A DNA stretch of 64,000 nt, from NCBI RefSeq assembly GCF_021730395.1, contig NC_069377.1:71741501-71805500 (forward strand). The letters run 5' to 3'. This document shows, piece after piece, positions 11,181-21,359 of the stretch. Position 1 is the first letter of the stretch. Each line of letters begins with the position of its first letter. Made by a program: the position numbers and the translations under genes. Under the pieces are notes generated by a model. The model was not told the DNA's origin. It did no database searches and saw only the letters and a program-made list of their open reading frames with translations. This DNA comes from Mercenaria mercenaria. Its lineage: Eukaryota; Mollusca; Bivalvia; Venerida; Veneridae.

Positions 11181-13355
11181 CACGGGTGGTAAACGCGCAA
11201 TCCAATTCCCGCTGGGAATACGCTTAAAATGGGTTGCGCAACGTCCGGTGCTGGTGTTGCGCGTAAAAAAAGACAAAGTTGAGGTATGTGAAGTTATGTT
11301 TTTGCTTAGTATGAGACAAGAATAAATTTTCTCGAAAAAAGCAAAATGCTATTCCACGGCTACTAAACGCTAGCGCCACCACGAAATTGTGGTGATAAGG
11401 AAAAGAGCTATCAACATTTCCGTGGTGCAGCTATCGCCCGTTTCTACTTGTAAACACGCGAGTAAAATCTATATTTTATCTTATATTTTTTATTGATAGA
11501 ACTTTTTCCAAAATAATATGCAAATTGTGGTGTCAGGAGCTTTTCTCCCGAATCTGACAACGGCATATTTTCATATCGGCCAGTATTCGAACACCATTCC
11601 AATGAATAGACACACTGTAAGAATATACATGCGCATGCAAATGGTGTAGAAATGAATTGCACTTATTCCCATACACCAAAGAATTACGAAAAACACAGTA
11701 AAAATTAAAGCACGACTATTTTAGAAAGTGGTTGCGCTATCACTCAAGTGATGGCGCTAAACAGTAGTGGTGGCGCTGTTGTATATGATTAGTGGCTTAT
11801 ATATTCAATTTTGATATATGAAAATGTCTGTCTGCAAGCCACGGAAATTTTTACAATAATCGATGCTATCAACCTATCCCACACTATACCCAAATTACGT
11901 TACTCAACAAACTACATGTAGTAACCTCTACATGATCGCAAAATAATCTATATGTATATGGATTCAGATTGTACATCTAAGCTCTATTGATAATCATATT
12001 TAATCGATTGGAATTGAAAATGTATTGTACTCACTTTTCAGAAAGAATTGTGAAAGTAAGGTCTTTTGTTTACAATGACATGCAAACGACGTATAAAAAC
12101 AAAGGGAAGTAACTTTCAGAATTTAATATAAAAAATAAATTCTACATTATCTTTAACTTATTTCCTGGACACAAATCTTTGTTTGAAATAAAGGTATTGC
12201 TACTATTTTTCTTGACCTGAATTTTAAGTACACTTACGTTTGTATTTAAGTACAATATTTAAAGGTTAGAAATAATTCTACATTAACACTTTAAACAAAG
12301 AAAAATATTTACTTTGACTACAAGAGTCCCAAGGGTCTGTAAGTATTTTGTTCTTTTTTTTTCTTGGATAGAGAATGTTTCATAAAGGTAAATAAACTAT
12401 GATCTTGTTTTTCTTTCATTAATAACATAATTCCTTGCAAGAAAATTATCAATTAGAGAATATTGGTGTTTGTTTTGGTCCGGATGCGTCAACAGTTCGT
12501 ATTATTGAATGCCGTAACAGCGCCACCACTACTGTACAGCGCCACCACTAGAGTTATAGCGCCACCACTTTCAAAAATCCTGGTATATTTCTTCTAACTC
12601 TAATTCTATTATTCATGGTGTGTGCGTATATAATTATTTATCATTTCTACACCATTTGCATGCGCCGGTATGTTCTTACAGTGTGTCTATTCATCGGAAT
12701 GGTGTTCGAATACTGGCCGATATGAAAATGTGCCACTGTCAGATTCGGGAGAAAAGCTCCTGACACCACAATTTGCATATTATTTTAACGAAATTACAGC
12801 CAGCCTGTAGTAAAAGTGTTGTTACACGGAACTACATTCTCCGATTTTCGAAAAAAAACTTCTATCAATAAAAATATAAGATAAAATATAAATTTTACTC
12901 TCGTGTTTACAAATAGAAACGGGCGATAGCTGCACCACGGAAATGTTGATAGCTCTTTTCCTTATCACCACAATTTGGTGGTGGCGCTAGCGTTTAGTAG
13001 CCGTGTATTCGACACAAATATGATAATACATCATATGGGTAAAATATCTGGTTTGTAATTTATGATTCGGCTCTATTATCACGAAAACTCAGGCGACAAG
13101 AAGCGTGAAAAAAGTATGAAATCAACAAAAATGGAAGTTTGTGACCTCATATGCCTAATCTGCGGACATCTGATGCTTTTTATGATAACTCAACTGTTTT
13201 GAAGTAACGAATATCATAATTATTTGCTTCAAATCCTGCTTACGGGGACATAATTGACAAAATATATATTGATGCGCAACACCAGCTTCGAAAGTCGCGC
13301 AACCCATTTTTAACGTATTCCCAGTGGGAATTGGATTGCGCGTTTACCACCCGTG
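11181..13355. mobile_element. Foldback DNA transposon (outer), non-autonomous
   Basis: The left end 'cacgggtggtaaacgcgcaa' and the right end 'ttgcgcgtttaccacccgtg' are inverted copies continuing for about 85 bp with 'ccaattccc.ctgggaat.cg' and 'aaaatgggttgcgc'. The element is flanked by a 5-bp direct repeat ATGTT (11176-11180 and 13356-13360). No transposase frame is present. CAC-starting ends with a 5-bp duplication are compatible with several cut-and-paste superfamilies; I cannot assign one. A second foldback element sits inside it. Confidence 0.82.
11355..13005. mobile_element. Foldback DNA transposon (inner), nested in the outer one
   Basis: Very long inverted arms: the left begins 'cacggctactaaacgctagc', the right ends 'gctagcgtttagtagccgtg'. 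Homology runs for some 400 bp (for example 'ggccagtattcgaacaccat' on the left and its complement near 12700). It is flanked by a 5-bp duplication TATTC (11350-11354 and 13006-13010). The right arm has about 75 bp (near 12786-12860) missing from the left. Repeated 'gcgccaccact' motifs occur at the inner ends of both arms (11735-11780 and 12525-12572). A 72-codon ORF in the left arm has no recognisable product. Confidence 0.82.
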
Positions 13356-13571
13356 ATGTTGCAGTTTTATCCTGAAATGTCGGCCAGGAGTATTGTGTGC
13401 AGGTTACAGACAATTTCAATACATAGTTTTTTCAAGGAAAGAAATATGACTATTTTTATATAATAATTGTTCTTAAAATGTGGCCTTGCCTTTCCGACCT
13501 TGTCAAAAATTAGGCAAAGCCAGGCCAGGCCTGAGATTAGAACATGCCAGAAAAAATGAAAAATTAACTAC

Positions 13572-13947
13572 CGTCCTGCAGATCATTTAGGATCTTCCCT
13601 ATCGCTGCTTTAGAAGGCCCCTGGAGTATGTAGTCACAAAATACCTCTTCTACATTATTCACGGATCTAAACTTTGTGTGTGTTACTTCCGCCGTTATAT
13701 GTCCACCTTCTGTCAGAAACTGAGCAAAATCACTCCGCAGTGCTGATGGTGCTTGACCCACAGTATGGCCATTATCCGTTCTCAATACTTCTATAACACT
13801 GGTTCCAGATGTTGATGTATCTGCCGGATCCTCGCAGGCTATCAGCAGTTTTTCTCCAAGTTTTGGTCTCCATTTTCCCTTATATAGATGACAATTCCGG
13901 ATAGTTAAACCACTGATCCTGGCAATTTGCCTCTTCTTGTCCGTCAT
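13572..13947 (-). CDS. Exon 1 (first coding exon): HIRAN-like domain
   Basis: Encodes residues 1-125 plus one base. The pattern 'KLGEKLLIACEDPAD', a short variable loop, 'VIEVLRTDNGHTVGQAP', 'FAQFLTEGGHITAEVTH' resembles HIRAN-type domains (GE..L...EP.N..D..A..V....G..VG..P ... ), which in other proteins bind DNA 3' ends or occur alone in large invertebrate families. An in-frame TAG lies 9 bp upstream of the ATG at 13945-13947, so this is the natural start unless the 'attttctag' just before it is an acceptor joining a 5' UTR exon. The donor 'GACG|gtagtt' is phase 1 and fits exon 2 after a 6.2-kb intron, with G|CA giving alanine. HIRAN identity is a by-eye call; the splice link is supported by phase only. 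Confidence 0.68.
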
Positions 13948-15102
13948 ATATAACTAGAAAATATATCATTTATGAAACAAAACATCTTTTCACCGATCGG
14001 AAAAGTATACTAGTGCTAGTATCCATTTTAAAATATAATCTCGCATGTTGATGTGTGTAGCCACACGATAACAACGCTCACTGCACTGATTACGCTTCTT
14101 GAATACACTAAACACTTGAATATGCATTGTAATAATAGTTGTTCGACCGATACGTGGGAGAGTATGCGCATTTTCCGAAAATCTATTATATTTAAACTTA
14201 CACCACAAGTTAGCTAGCAGACGCACATGTAAAGCGGCTCGGTTAAATCATAGCAAATAAAGCCGCAAATAGCTAGAAAATCCTTCATTTTATAACCTTT
14301 AATCTCCGTTTTCTATCTCAACACAGCACAGGTTAAAGTACGTATGAAGCACGCTACACATACTAGTAAATACAATATCAGTTTCTAAGAGGATTTGAGC
14401 GCGTGACCAGGGGCCATGCATATTTAATCAAGTTTCTCAACTGGCATGAAAAATAGACTACTGAGGAATATTCATACGAAGTTCCATTAACAGCAAGTGA
14501 AAATTTCAGACTATGCATAACATATCAAGGGCGGGTCCAAGGGACTCGCCACATCAATACGGGTCATTTTAGTCTAAATTTTCAACTCGCGTCGCTCGCA
14601 AAACTACTAGGCCTACATCAACAGCATTTATATTTGCCGAAGCGGTGGGGCCAGAGAACAGTCAGATCGAAAAGCTATAAGCCCGGTCAAATTGTGATTT
14701 TTTTCTCTCGAAAATTTACAAATTTGAGACATTAGGTCAAATAATCATGCAATATCATCACTTGAAAATTACTTTTTAACATATACCAACAACGAGGATG
14801 AAAATCGGGATCAACTTTCACCATCGTAATTTCTATTTTCGAGTTTCGACACAGTTCCAGCTGAAAGACAAGTCATGTAACAAATGCATTAAATGTATGC
14901 ACAGTCTATATAAACAGTGGTGGTGTTTTGACATTCCACACCTTACATATAAAATTAGACTTTGTGCCAAAACCTGTTATGATATTTTAAACCGGAAGAC
15001 AGTTTTCTATGCAAATAATGTAATTTATTTTTCGGCGACGCCGTCTAAATTCGTTTTCGTTACCTATGCCACGTGACTTCAGTCTGCAAATCAAACTACT
15101 TG
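13948..15102. other. Presumed 5' flank of the HIRAN-like/ROCO/Death gene; no gene seen
   Basis: This is the upstream side of the minus-strand gene, so its promoter and any 5' UTR exon should lie here, but I cannot pick out a convincing TATA box or start site. Short ORFs at 13990-14226 (minus) and 14798-15076 (plus) show no recognisable protein. Confidence 0.4.
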
Positions 15103-15107
15103 ATATC

Positions 15108-15302
15108 TGTTGTATACGCTAGTGTATCATATTACATGTAGCATGCTTGGTTAAACCGCAGGCTCTCTGTGAGGGGAGTTCTCTGATAGCGTTAGAAATG
15201 CACACACGTCTATATGTATGAATGAAGAATGAATAAATGTTTATTAGTTTATTTTGCCTTATTTATTTAAATATGAGAACCCACCTTGGTACAAACACAA
15301 CA
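15108..15302 (+). repeat. 5' LTR
   Basis: 195 bp, starting TGTTGTATACG and ending ACAAACACAACA, so bounded by TG...CA. It contains 'gaatgaataaatgtttatta', a plausible AATAAA polyadenylation context. Matches 19959-20153 base for base as far as I can read. Confidence 0.93.
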
Positions 15303-15304
15303 AA

Positions 15305-15322
15305 TGGCGACGAGGATGGGAT
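15305..15322 (+). other. Primer binding site, tRNA-Ser(GCT) type
   Basis: TGGCGACGAGGATGGGAT begins two bases after the LTR. Its complement, ATCCCATCCTCGTCGCCA, is what I recall as the 3' end of animal tRNA-Ser(GCU) including CCA. The match to tRNA-Ser is from memory of that tRNA, not from a search. Confidence 0.8.
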
Positions 15323-15339
15323 ATCAGTGAGTTTTAAAT

Positions 15340-15580
15340 TTTTGGATTAAATTCCGGAAAGAAAATGATGGATTTGATTTTGTTTGACAAATTCATTAAA
15401 CTGAAACAGTTGGATTAAATTCCGAACAGAAAAAAAAATATTGGATTAAATTCCGTGAATCAAACAAGTTGACAAAACGTTGTGGATTAAATTCCTAAAA
15501 ACAAAAATGTGTGCAGGATTAAATTCCGTTTCAGTAAAAAGGCAACAATTGTAAAACAATTTGGATTAAATTCGTGAAAG
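15340..15580 (+). repeat. Leader with repeated 'ggattaaattcc' motif
   Basis: Between the primer site and gag the motif 'tggattaaattccg' recurs six times (near 15343, 15411, 15442, 15482, 15514 and 15561) with irregular spacing of about 30-70 bp and A-rich spacers. The spacing is too uneven for a simple satellite. The leader is where retroelements carry packaging and translation signals, so the repeats may be structural; this is inference. Confidence 0.75.
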
Positions 15581-15607
15581 GGTTAAAAAAAATTAACAAT
15601 AAAGAAA

Positions 15608-18600
15608 ATGGCAAAAGCATTATCTGTACCTAGTGTGGAACACTTTAATATGACAGGAGACCCTAGTAGCTTGCCAAGCAAATGGGAGCGATGGCTGAAA
15701 TCGTTTCAATACTTCGTTGTCGGTTCGGGCGTCACGGACAAATCACAAAAACGAGCACTACTGCTGCATCTGGTAGGACCGGAAGTGCAAGGGATTTTCG
15801 AAACACTGGACAATACTGGAAATGACAATAATTTTGACGCCGCAGTTGATGCATTGAATAATTATTTCAAGCCGAAACTCAATGTATCATATGAACGACA
15901 CAAATTCAATTCAGAAAAACAGAAACAGAATGAAACTATCCAGGACTTTGCTACGCGACTTAAACAACTAAGTATTTCATGTGACTTTAATGACACAAAT
16001 GACAGAATACGAGACCAGATTATTGAAAAGTGCACATCTACAACGTTACGCAGAAAGTTTCTCAGTAATAAAGATTTAACATTAGAAAAAGTTTTGGAAC
16101 TGTCATCAACGTTCGAACGTGCACAAGACAGTGCCACAAAAATGGAAAATCAAAGTACACAACAGCAACAAAAAGATGACACCACGTTTCAACTGAAACA
16201 ATCGACTATGCGTCAAAGACAACAACGTGCGAACAGAGGTAGAGGCAGATTTCGTCAACAGGCACCGCCAACACATGTAGAATGTTACAGCTGTGGCCGC
16301 AGGGGTCACATGGCTAAGGACCCAAATTGCCCAGCAGCACGTGTAGCATGTACAAAATGTGGCTTTATTGGACATTTTGCAGTAAAGTGTAAATCTAAAA
16401 GGAAAAAGATACAACCAAAACAGAAAGTTCGATCACTTGAAAATGAAACATCCTCAGACAGTGAAAATGAATATCTGTTTAATATCAAATCAATTGGGAA
16501 CGTGTCAAATAAAATAACAGTCAACGTCGGTAATATTCCGTTGAATATGGTTATAGATTCAGGAGCTAGTTGTAACATTGTTGACAAAAGTACATGGAAT
16601 TTTCTAAAATCACAGAAACAATTTCAATGCTTAACACATAAAAAATCCACAGACAAGAAAGTGTTCGCTTATGGAAGCAAACAACCACTCAAATTGCTTG
16701 GTATATTTCGTGCGAAAATTGAATTCAATTCAATGACTATTGATGACGTAGAATTCTCAGTTTTGGACGGTAAGGGACAAGCATTGCTTAGTAAAGACAC
16801 GTCAATTAGTCTCAATGTAATAAGGATCGGACCAGAAGTGAATTTGGTCAAAGAGGACATCATGAGCGAAAACCCAGAATTGTTCAAAGGAATAGGGAAA
16901 ATGAAAGATTTTCAATTGCAAATTCCCATTGATGAAAAAATCGAGCCAGTTGTTCAATCGGTAAGGCGTATACCTTTCAGTCTCAGAGAAAAGCTAGAAA
17001 AAAAGCTATTAGAACTAGAAAACAATGATATAATCGAAAGAGTAAACAGTCCTAGCCGCTGGGTAAGCCCAGTTGTTGTAGTGCCTAAAGGAGACGACGA
17101 TATTAGGCTTGTTATCGATATGAGGCGAAGCAACACGGCTGTGAAGCGGGTACGACACCCGATTCCTACCGTGGACGAGGTGCTGTACGATTTGAACGGA
17201 TCAACAGTGTATAGTAAGCTAGACATTTCAAATGCCTATCATCAACTCGAGCTTCATCCTGATTCAAGGGAAATAACTACGTTCATAACTCATGTTGGAA
17301 TGTTCCGTTACAAAAGATTACTCCAGGGAGTCAGCTGTGCTAGTGAAATGTTTCAGAAAGTGCTTGAACAAGTTCTACAAAATTGCCCTGGTACACGTAA
17401 CATTATGGATGATATAATAGTGCACGCGCCTACAAAAGATGAACACCAGAAGTGTTTAGAAAATGTGCTCAGAGTGTTACATGAAAAAGGGTTCACATTA
17501 AACCCATCAAAGTGTCAATTTGAAATGTCAAAAGTGACATTCATGGGAAACGTATTGTCCGAACACGGGGTTGGTCCAACCGAAAGTAAAGTGCGCGATG
17601 TGCTCAACGCAAGAGCACCACGAAATGCCGCGGATGTTAGGTCATTCTTAGGATTAGTCAATTTCAATGCTAGGTATATTCAAAATCTGGCTTCAATTTC
17701 AGAACCGATGAGAAAACTCACACGAAAAAATGTCAGGTTTAAATGGGGCCGCGAAGAGCAAAATAGCTTTGATACATTGAAACAGAAATTGGCAAGCGCG
17801 GAAATATTAGGTTATTTCGACATAAATGCCAAAACACAAGTCGTGACCGACGCAAGTCCCTATGGGCTTTCAGCTGTTCTCACTCAACGTCAAGGCAATG
17901 ATTACCGTGTTATTTGTTATGCTAGCCGCAGTTTAACTGATGTTGAAAGGCGGTATTCCGTGACCGAGAAAGAATGTGCTGGCGTTATTTTTGGAGTCGA
18001 GAGATTTCACACATATTTACACGGCATTGACTTTGAACTTGTTACTGATTGTAAAGCTGTTCAGTACATTTTCGCGCCAAAATCAAAACCAAGTGCGCGG
18101 ATCGAAAGATGGGTCTTGCGATTGCAGGGATATAGATATACAGTGCGCCATGTCCCAAGCCGCGAGAACATTTCAGATTGTCTGAGTAGATTATTGGCTG
18201 ATGATAAAGAAAAACGGATGTCATATTTTATAGATGATGATAACTATATTCTGAATATAGCACGTGCCGCAACGCCTGAAGCGGTAACAACGCGAGAAAT
18301 AGAAAAAGCGTCTAGATACGACCCTGAAATGTCTTCAATTCGTGATTGTTTGATGTACGGTTTATGGTACAAAATTCCATTTAAGGAATATTTGATTGTT
18401 AAAAACGAATTGTCGGCTATCGGATTCTTAGTGCTTCGAGGTACGCGAATAGTGGTACCAAAAGAATTAAGAACGAAAATACTCGAAGCGGCACATAGTG
18501 GTCATCCTGGTATAGTGTCAATGAAACAGTCACTTCGTACACGCGTATGGTGGCCACAGATAGATCAAGATATAGAGAAATATTGTAAATCTTGTCATGG

Positions 18601-19519
18601 GTGTCAATTAGAAGGCCCTCCGGCGCCTCCGGAGCCGCTAAAACCGACGGAACTACCTAGTGGACCGTGGGAATATTTAGCATGTTACTTATTAGGACCA
18701 CTTCCGACAGGTGAACATTTAGTCGTGGTAATAGATTTTTACAGCCGATTTATGGAAATAGAAATCGTAAAATCCACCACATCGGAAAATATTGCTACAG
18801 TTCTTATGAAAATGTTTGCGAGACACGGAACATGCTTCCTTTTAAGGACTGATAATGCAAGTTATTTTACAAGTGACTATTTCAAGTCATTTCTAAAAGA
18901 ACATGGCATTAAACTCACACATTCTACGCCCTTAGCGCCAAATCAAAATGGGCAAGTAGAAAGACAGATGTCAAGCATAATGAAGCGTATTCGCATAGCA
19001 ATTGCTGAAAAACGTAATTGGAAACATGAGCTTCAGACATATTTATTGATGTATCGCAGTAGCCCGCATGCTACCACAGGTGTAAGTCCAGCAGAATTAC
19101 TGTACGGTCGTAAAATTAGGACCAAAGTCCCATGCTTACAGGAATACGGAAAATTCGATCTTTCCGATCAATCTGTAAGAGATAGAGACTGCGAGAAAAA
19201 AGAAAAATCAAAACAGTATACGGATCAAAAAAGGAATGCGGTAGAAAATTCCATTTCTGTAGGTGATTTAGTCTTGTTAAGAAACAAAAAGAAAGATAAA
19301 ACAGACACGCGTTTTTCGTCTAAACCTTATACTGTTACGCAGAAACACGGGAATTCGGTTACCATAGAGAGAGATGGGGTGCAGTATAATAGGGATGTCA
19401 CTCATTTAAAAAAGTACGAAACGCCGTTTTCGGAAAATACGTCCCATGAAAAGAAAAAGCGCATGTCGAAAAAACCAGAAAAATACAAAGATTACGTCTG
19501 TGAAAATGAGTACAGTTGA
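15608..19519 (+). CDS. gag-pol: Gag-Pol polyprotein of the Ty3/Gypsy element
   Basis: A 1,303-residue single frame. Residues about 1-215 are gag; two CCHC zinc knuckles follow at about 225-262 (CYSCGRRGH and CTKCGFIGH). An aspartic protease motif DSGA lies near 317. Reverse transcriptase spans roughly 420-620 (LDISNAYHQ, MDD), RNase H roughly 735-850 (TDASPYG), the integrase zinc domain starts near 960 (HSGHPG ... CKSCHGC) and the integrase core follows at about 1010-1150. Gag and pol share one frame, so no frameshift between them is needed. Encodes the proteins that copy the element's RNA into DNA and insert it in the genome. Confidence 0.93.
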   Translation: MAKALSVPSVEHFNMTGDPSSLPSKWERWLKSFQYFVVGSGVTDKSQKRALLLHLVGPEVQGIFETLDNTGNDNNFDAAVDALNNYFKPKLNVSYERHKFNSEKQKQNETIQDFATRLKQLSISCDFNDTNDRIRDQIIEKCTSTTLRRKFLSNKDLTLEKVLELSSTFERAQDSATKMENQSTQQQQKDDTTFQLKQSTMRQRQQRANRGRGRFRQQAPPTHVECYSCGRRGHMAKDPNCPAARVACTKCGFIGHFAVKCKSKRKKIQPKQKVRSLENETSSDSENEYLFNIKSIGNVSNKITVNVGNIPLNMVIDSGASCNIVDKSTWNFLKSQKQFQCLTHKKSTDKKVFAYGSKQPLKLLGIFRAKIEFNSMTIDDVEFSVLDGKGQALLSKDTSISLNVIRIGPEVNLVKEDIMSENPELFKGIGKMKDFQLQIPIDEKIEPVVQSVRRIPFSLREKLEKKLLELENNDIIERVNSPSRWVSPVVVVPKGDDDIRLVIDMRRSNTAVKRVRHPIPTVDEVLYDLNGSTVYSKLDISNAYHQLELHPDSREITTFITHVGMFRYKRLLQGVSCASEMFQKVLEQVLQNCPGTRNIMDDIIVHAPTKDEHQKCLENVLRVLHEKGFTLNPSKCQFEMSKVTFMGNVLSEHGVGPTESKVRDVLNARAPRNAADVRSFLGLVNFNARYIQNLASISEPMRKLTRKNVRFKWGREEQNSFDTLKQKLASAEILGYFDINAKTQVVTDASPYGLSAVLTQRQGNDYRVICYASRSLTDVERRYSVTEKECAGVIFGVERFHTYLHGIDFELVTDCKAVQYIFAPKSKPSARIERWVLRLQGYRYTVRHVPSRENISDCLSRLLADDKEKRMSYFIDDDNYILNIARAATPEAVTTREIEKASRYDPEMSSIRDCLMYGLWYKIPFKEYLIVKNELSAIGFLVLRGTRIVVPKELRTKILEAAHSGHPGIVSMKQSLRTRVWWPQIDQDIEKYCKSCHGCQLEGPPAPPEPLKPTELPSGPWEYLACYLLGPLPTGEHLVVVIDFYSRFMEIEIVKSTTSENIATVLMKMFARHGTCFLLRTDNASYFTSDYFKSFLKEHGIKLTHSTPLAPNQNGQVERQMSSIMKRIRIAIAEKRNWKHELQTYLLMYRSSPHATTGVSPAELLYGRKIRTKVPCLQEYGKFDLSDQSVRDRDCEKKEKSKQYTDQKRNAVENSISVGDLVLLRNKKKDKTDTRFSSKPYTVTQKHGNSVTIERDGVQYNRDVTHLKKYETPFSENTSHEKKKRMSKKPEKYKDYVCENEYS

Positions 19520-19938
19520 CATTTGTGAAACATGGAATTAAACATTGTTTGCACCTAAAATGTTGTGGTAACCGCCACAAAGTTTAAATTTCTGATAACA
19601 TGACAAATATGCAATCTGATATGACAAGAACATTAATTCATTACCACCCTAAATTGCTATATTGTTTACAAATGGATTAATTTTACAACCATGTGTCGAC
19701 ATGCCATGAACTATCTTGAACTTAGTTTAATGTTTTGATTGAACTGCGTGAATGAATTGTGACAGTGGAAAAACATTTTTGGAAATTATATGAATAGCTT
19801 TAGGAGTTTATTGTTTTAGAAATAAATAGATTTCGTGATGGAATTTTGAATTCAGTTTGTACTTTTATATTAAACTGCATTATTTTCAATTTCCTATTTT
19901 AATTTAGAATCAGTAAATATTTAATGAATGCATAATTT

Positions 19939-19958
19939 AAAAAAAAGAAGGAAAGTGA
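19939..19958 (+). other. Polypurine tract
   Basis: An A/G-rich run (aaaaaaaagaaggaaag, then tga) directly in front of the 3' LTR, the expected primer site for plus-strand DNA synthesis. The stretch between the stop codon and this tract (19520-19938) is AT-rich with no further frame. Confidence 0.8.
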
Positions 19959-20153
19959 TGTTGTATACGCTAGTGTATCATATTACATGTAGCATGCTTG
20001 GTTAAACCGCAGGCTCTCTGTGAGGGGAGTTCTCTGATAGCGTTAGAAATGCACACACGTCTATATGTATGAATGAAGAATGAATAAATGTTTATTAGTT
20101 TATTTTGCCTTATTTATTTAAATATGAGAACCCACCTTGGTACAAACACAACA
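19959..20153 (+). repeat. 3' LTR
   Basis: 195 bp identical by eye to 15108-15302, followed by ATATC, the second copy of the target duplication. Confidence 0.93.
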
Positions 20154-20793
20154 ATATCGCATTATAGATAATTTATCAAAATGGAAGATTTATGCAACAC
20201 TCTACCTGATTGGACGAGAATGTCAATTTCTTTCACTCTGTTGATTGTGCTACGCTGAGTGAAATGTAGTCAAAGCGTTTATTCTAAACGACGCTGTTCA
20301 CAGTTTTAAAGCTAACTTTGGCTCAGTATATTTAGCAAGAATATTGATATATCTCAAAATGATAAGTACGTTTAATAAATATGATAAAAACCTGTTCAAA
20401 TACAAACATATGTCAAACTAAAGAAAGAGCTGAATACGGTCTGCGTATCACATGAATAAGGGTGTGATAAGAGTCTTTTATGTAGAGAAGTGCTTTTTAA
20501 AAGAGTTTCCTTGTTACAATTGTCGTCTGTATATGAAAAGGTTTCTTGCTTTTGTGACTTATTCAGATTGCATATTAAAATGAGTACTTGTTTGCTTTGG
20601 TATATTTGTTATAAATTATTTAACTGATTTATTATATATGAATATTGTTCTTTAGTATGGTATGCAAATATTGAACGCAGTTGAAATCTGTTTCATTATA
20701 TATATGCTATATAATGACTGAATCTCATTACACTGAAATGAAGGTACGCTGCATACAGTTTATCTATGTGATGTGACTACGGTCAAACCTTGC

Positions 20794-21137
20794 TTAAAGG
20801 CGTACGCTAGAATTCCCTGTATATGAGATAGGCAAAAATTTTCCCAATAACAGAATTTCTTTAAACTTTGGATATTGAAGGACAATCATCTAAGAAACAA
20901 AAAAATGCAATAAAAATCATAGGTCACCGGATTCGAAAAAGAGTTATCTGCCCTTTAAAACGTCATTTTTGGGGGAAATGCCGTTTTCAAGGGCAGATAA
21001 CTCTTCTTTGATACCGGTGACCTATGATTTTTATTGCATTTTTTTGTTTCTTAGATGATTGTCCTTCAATATCCAAAGTTTGAAGAAATTCTGTTATTGG
21101 GAAAATTTTCGCACCAAATTCTAGCATACGTCCTTAA
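20794..21137. mobile_element. TTAA-flanked palindromic MITE
   Basis: A 344-bp element bounded by TTAA on both sides (20794-20797 and 21134-21137) and self-complementary over nearly its whole length: left phrases 'ggacaatcatctaagaaaca' and 'ataaaaatcataggtcaccg' recur as complements on the right. The centre is only about 30 bp ('cgtcatttttgggggaaatg'). TTAA targets are used by piggyBac-type and some other transposases; no ORF. Confidence 0.85.
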
Positions 21138-21359
21138 GAAATATAAATATTGAAATAATTACAATTGTATGTTTTGCTTGACCTTCACCTTTTTATAGGT
21201 GTGACGTCATTGTCCAAAGATTCATGAATAGCGAATATGCATTTGTTAAAGCGGGATCAGTTGGCCTATTTTAGACATAATAATTAAAAAAAATCCTTTA
21301 AATGATTTTTTTCTCATGTATTCTAATCAAACTTGATTTGTAGCATCATTATTAGGCCC

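Larger units (their letters stand above)
15108..20153 (+). mobile_element. Ty3/Gypsy LTR retrotransposon, apparently whole, young
   Basis: A 5,046-bp element with two 195-bp LTRs that read identically, flanked by a 5-bp target duplication ATATC (15103-15107 and 20154-20158). Parts in order: 5' LTR, primer binding site, 240-bp leader with a repeated motif, one gag-pol frame, 3' untranslated region, purine tract, 3' LTR. No envelope gene. Domain order (protease, RT, RNase H, integrase) places it in Ty3/Gypsy; the tRNA-Ser primer site is known from the Mag-type branch. LTR identity implies a recent insertion. It lies upstream of, and opposite in orientation to, the ROCO gene. Confidence 0.93.

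Noticed and set aside
11181-13355. Assigning the foldback elements to Transib/RAG-type transposons
   Set aside because: CAC start and 5-bp duplication fit, but the heptamer does not match CACWATG and no transposase is present, so I leave the superfamily open.
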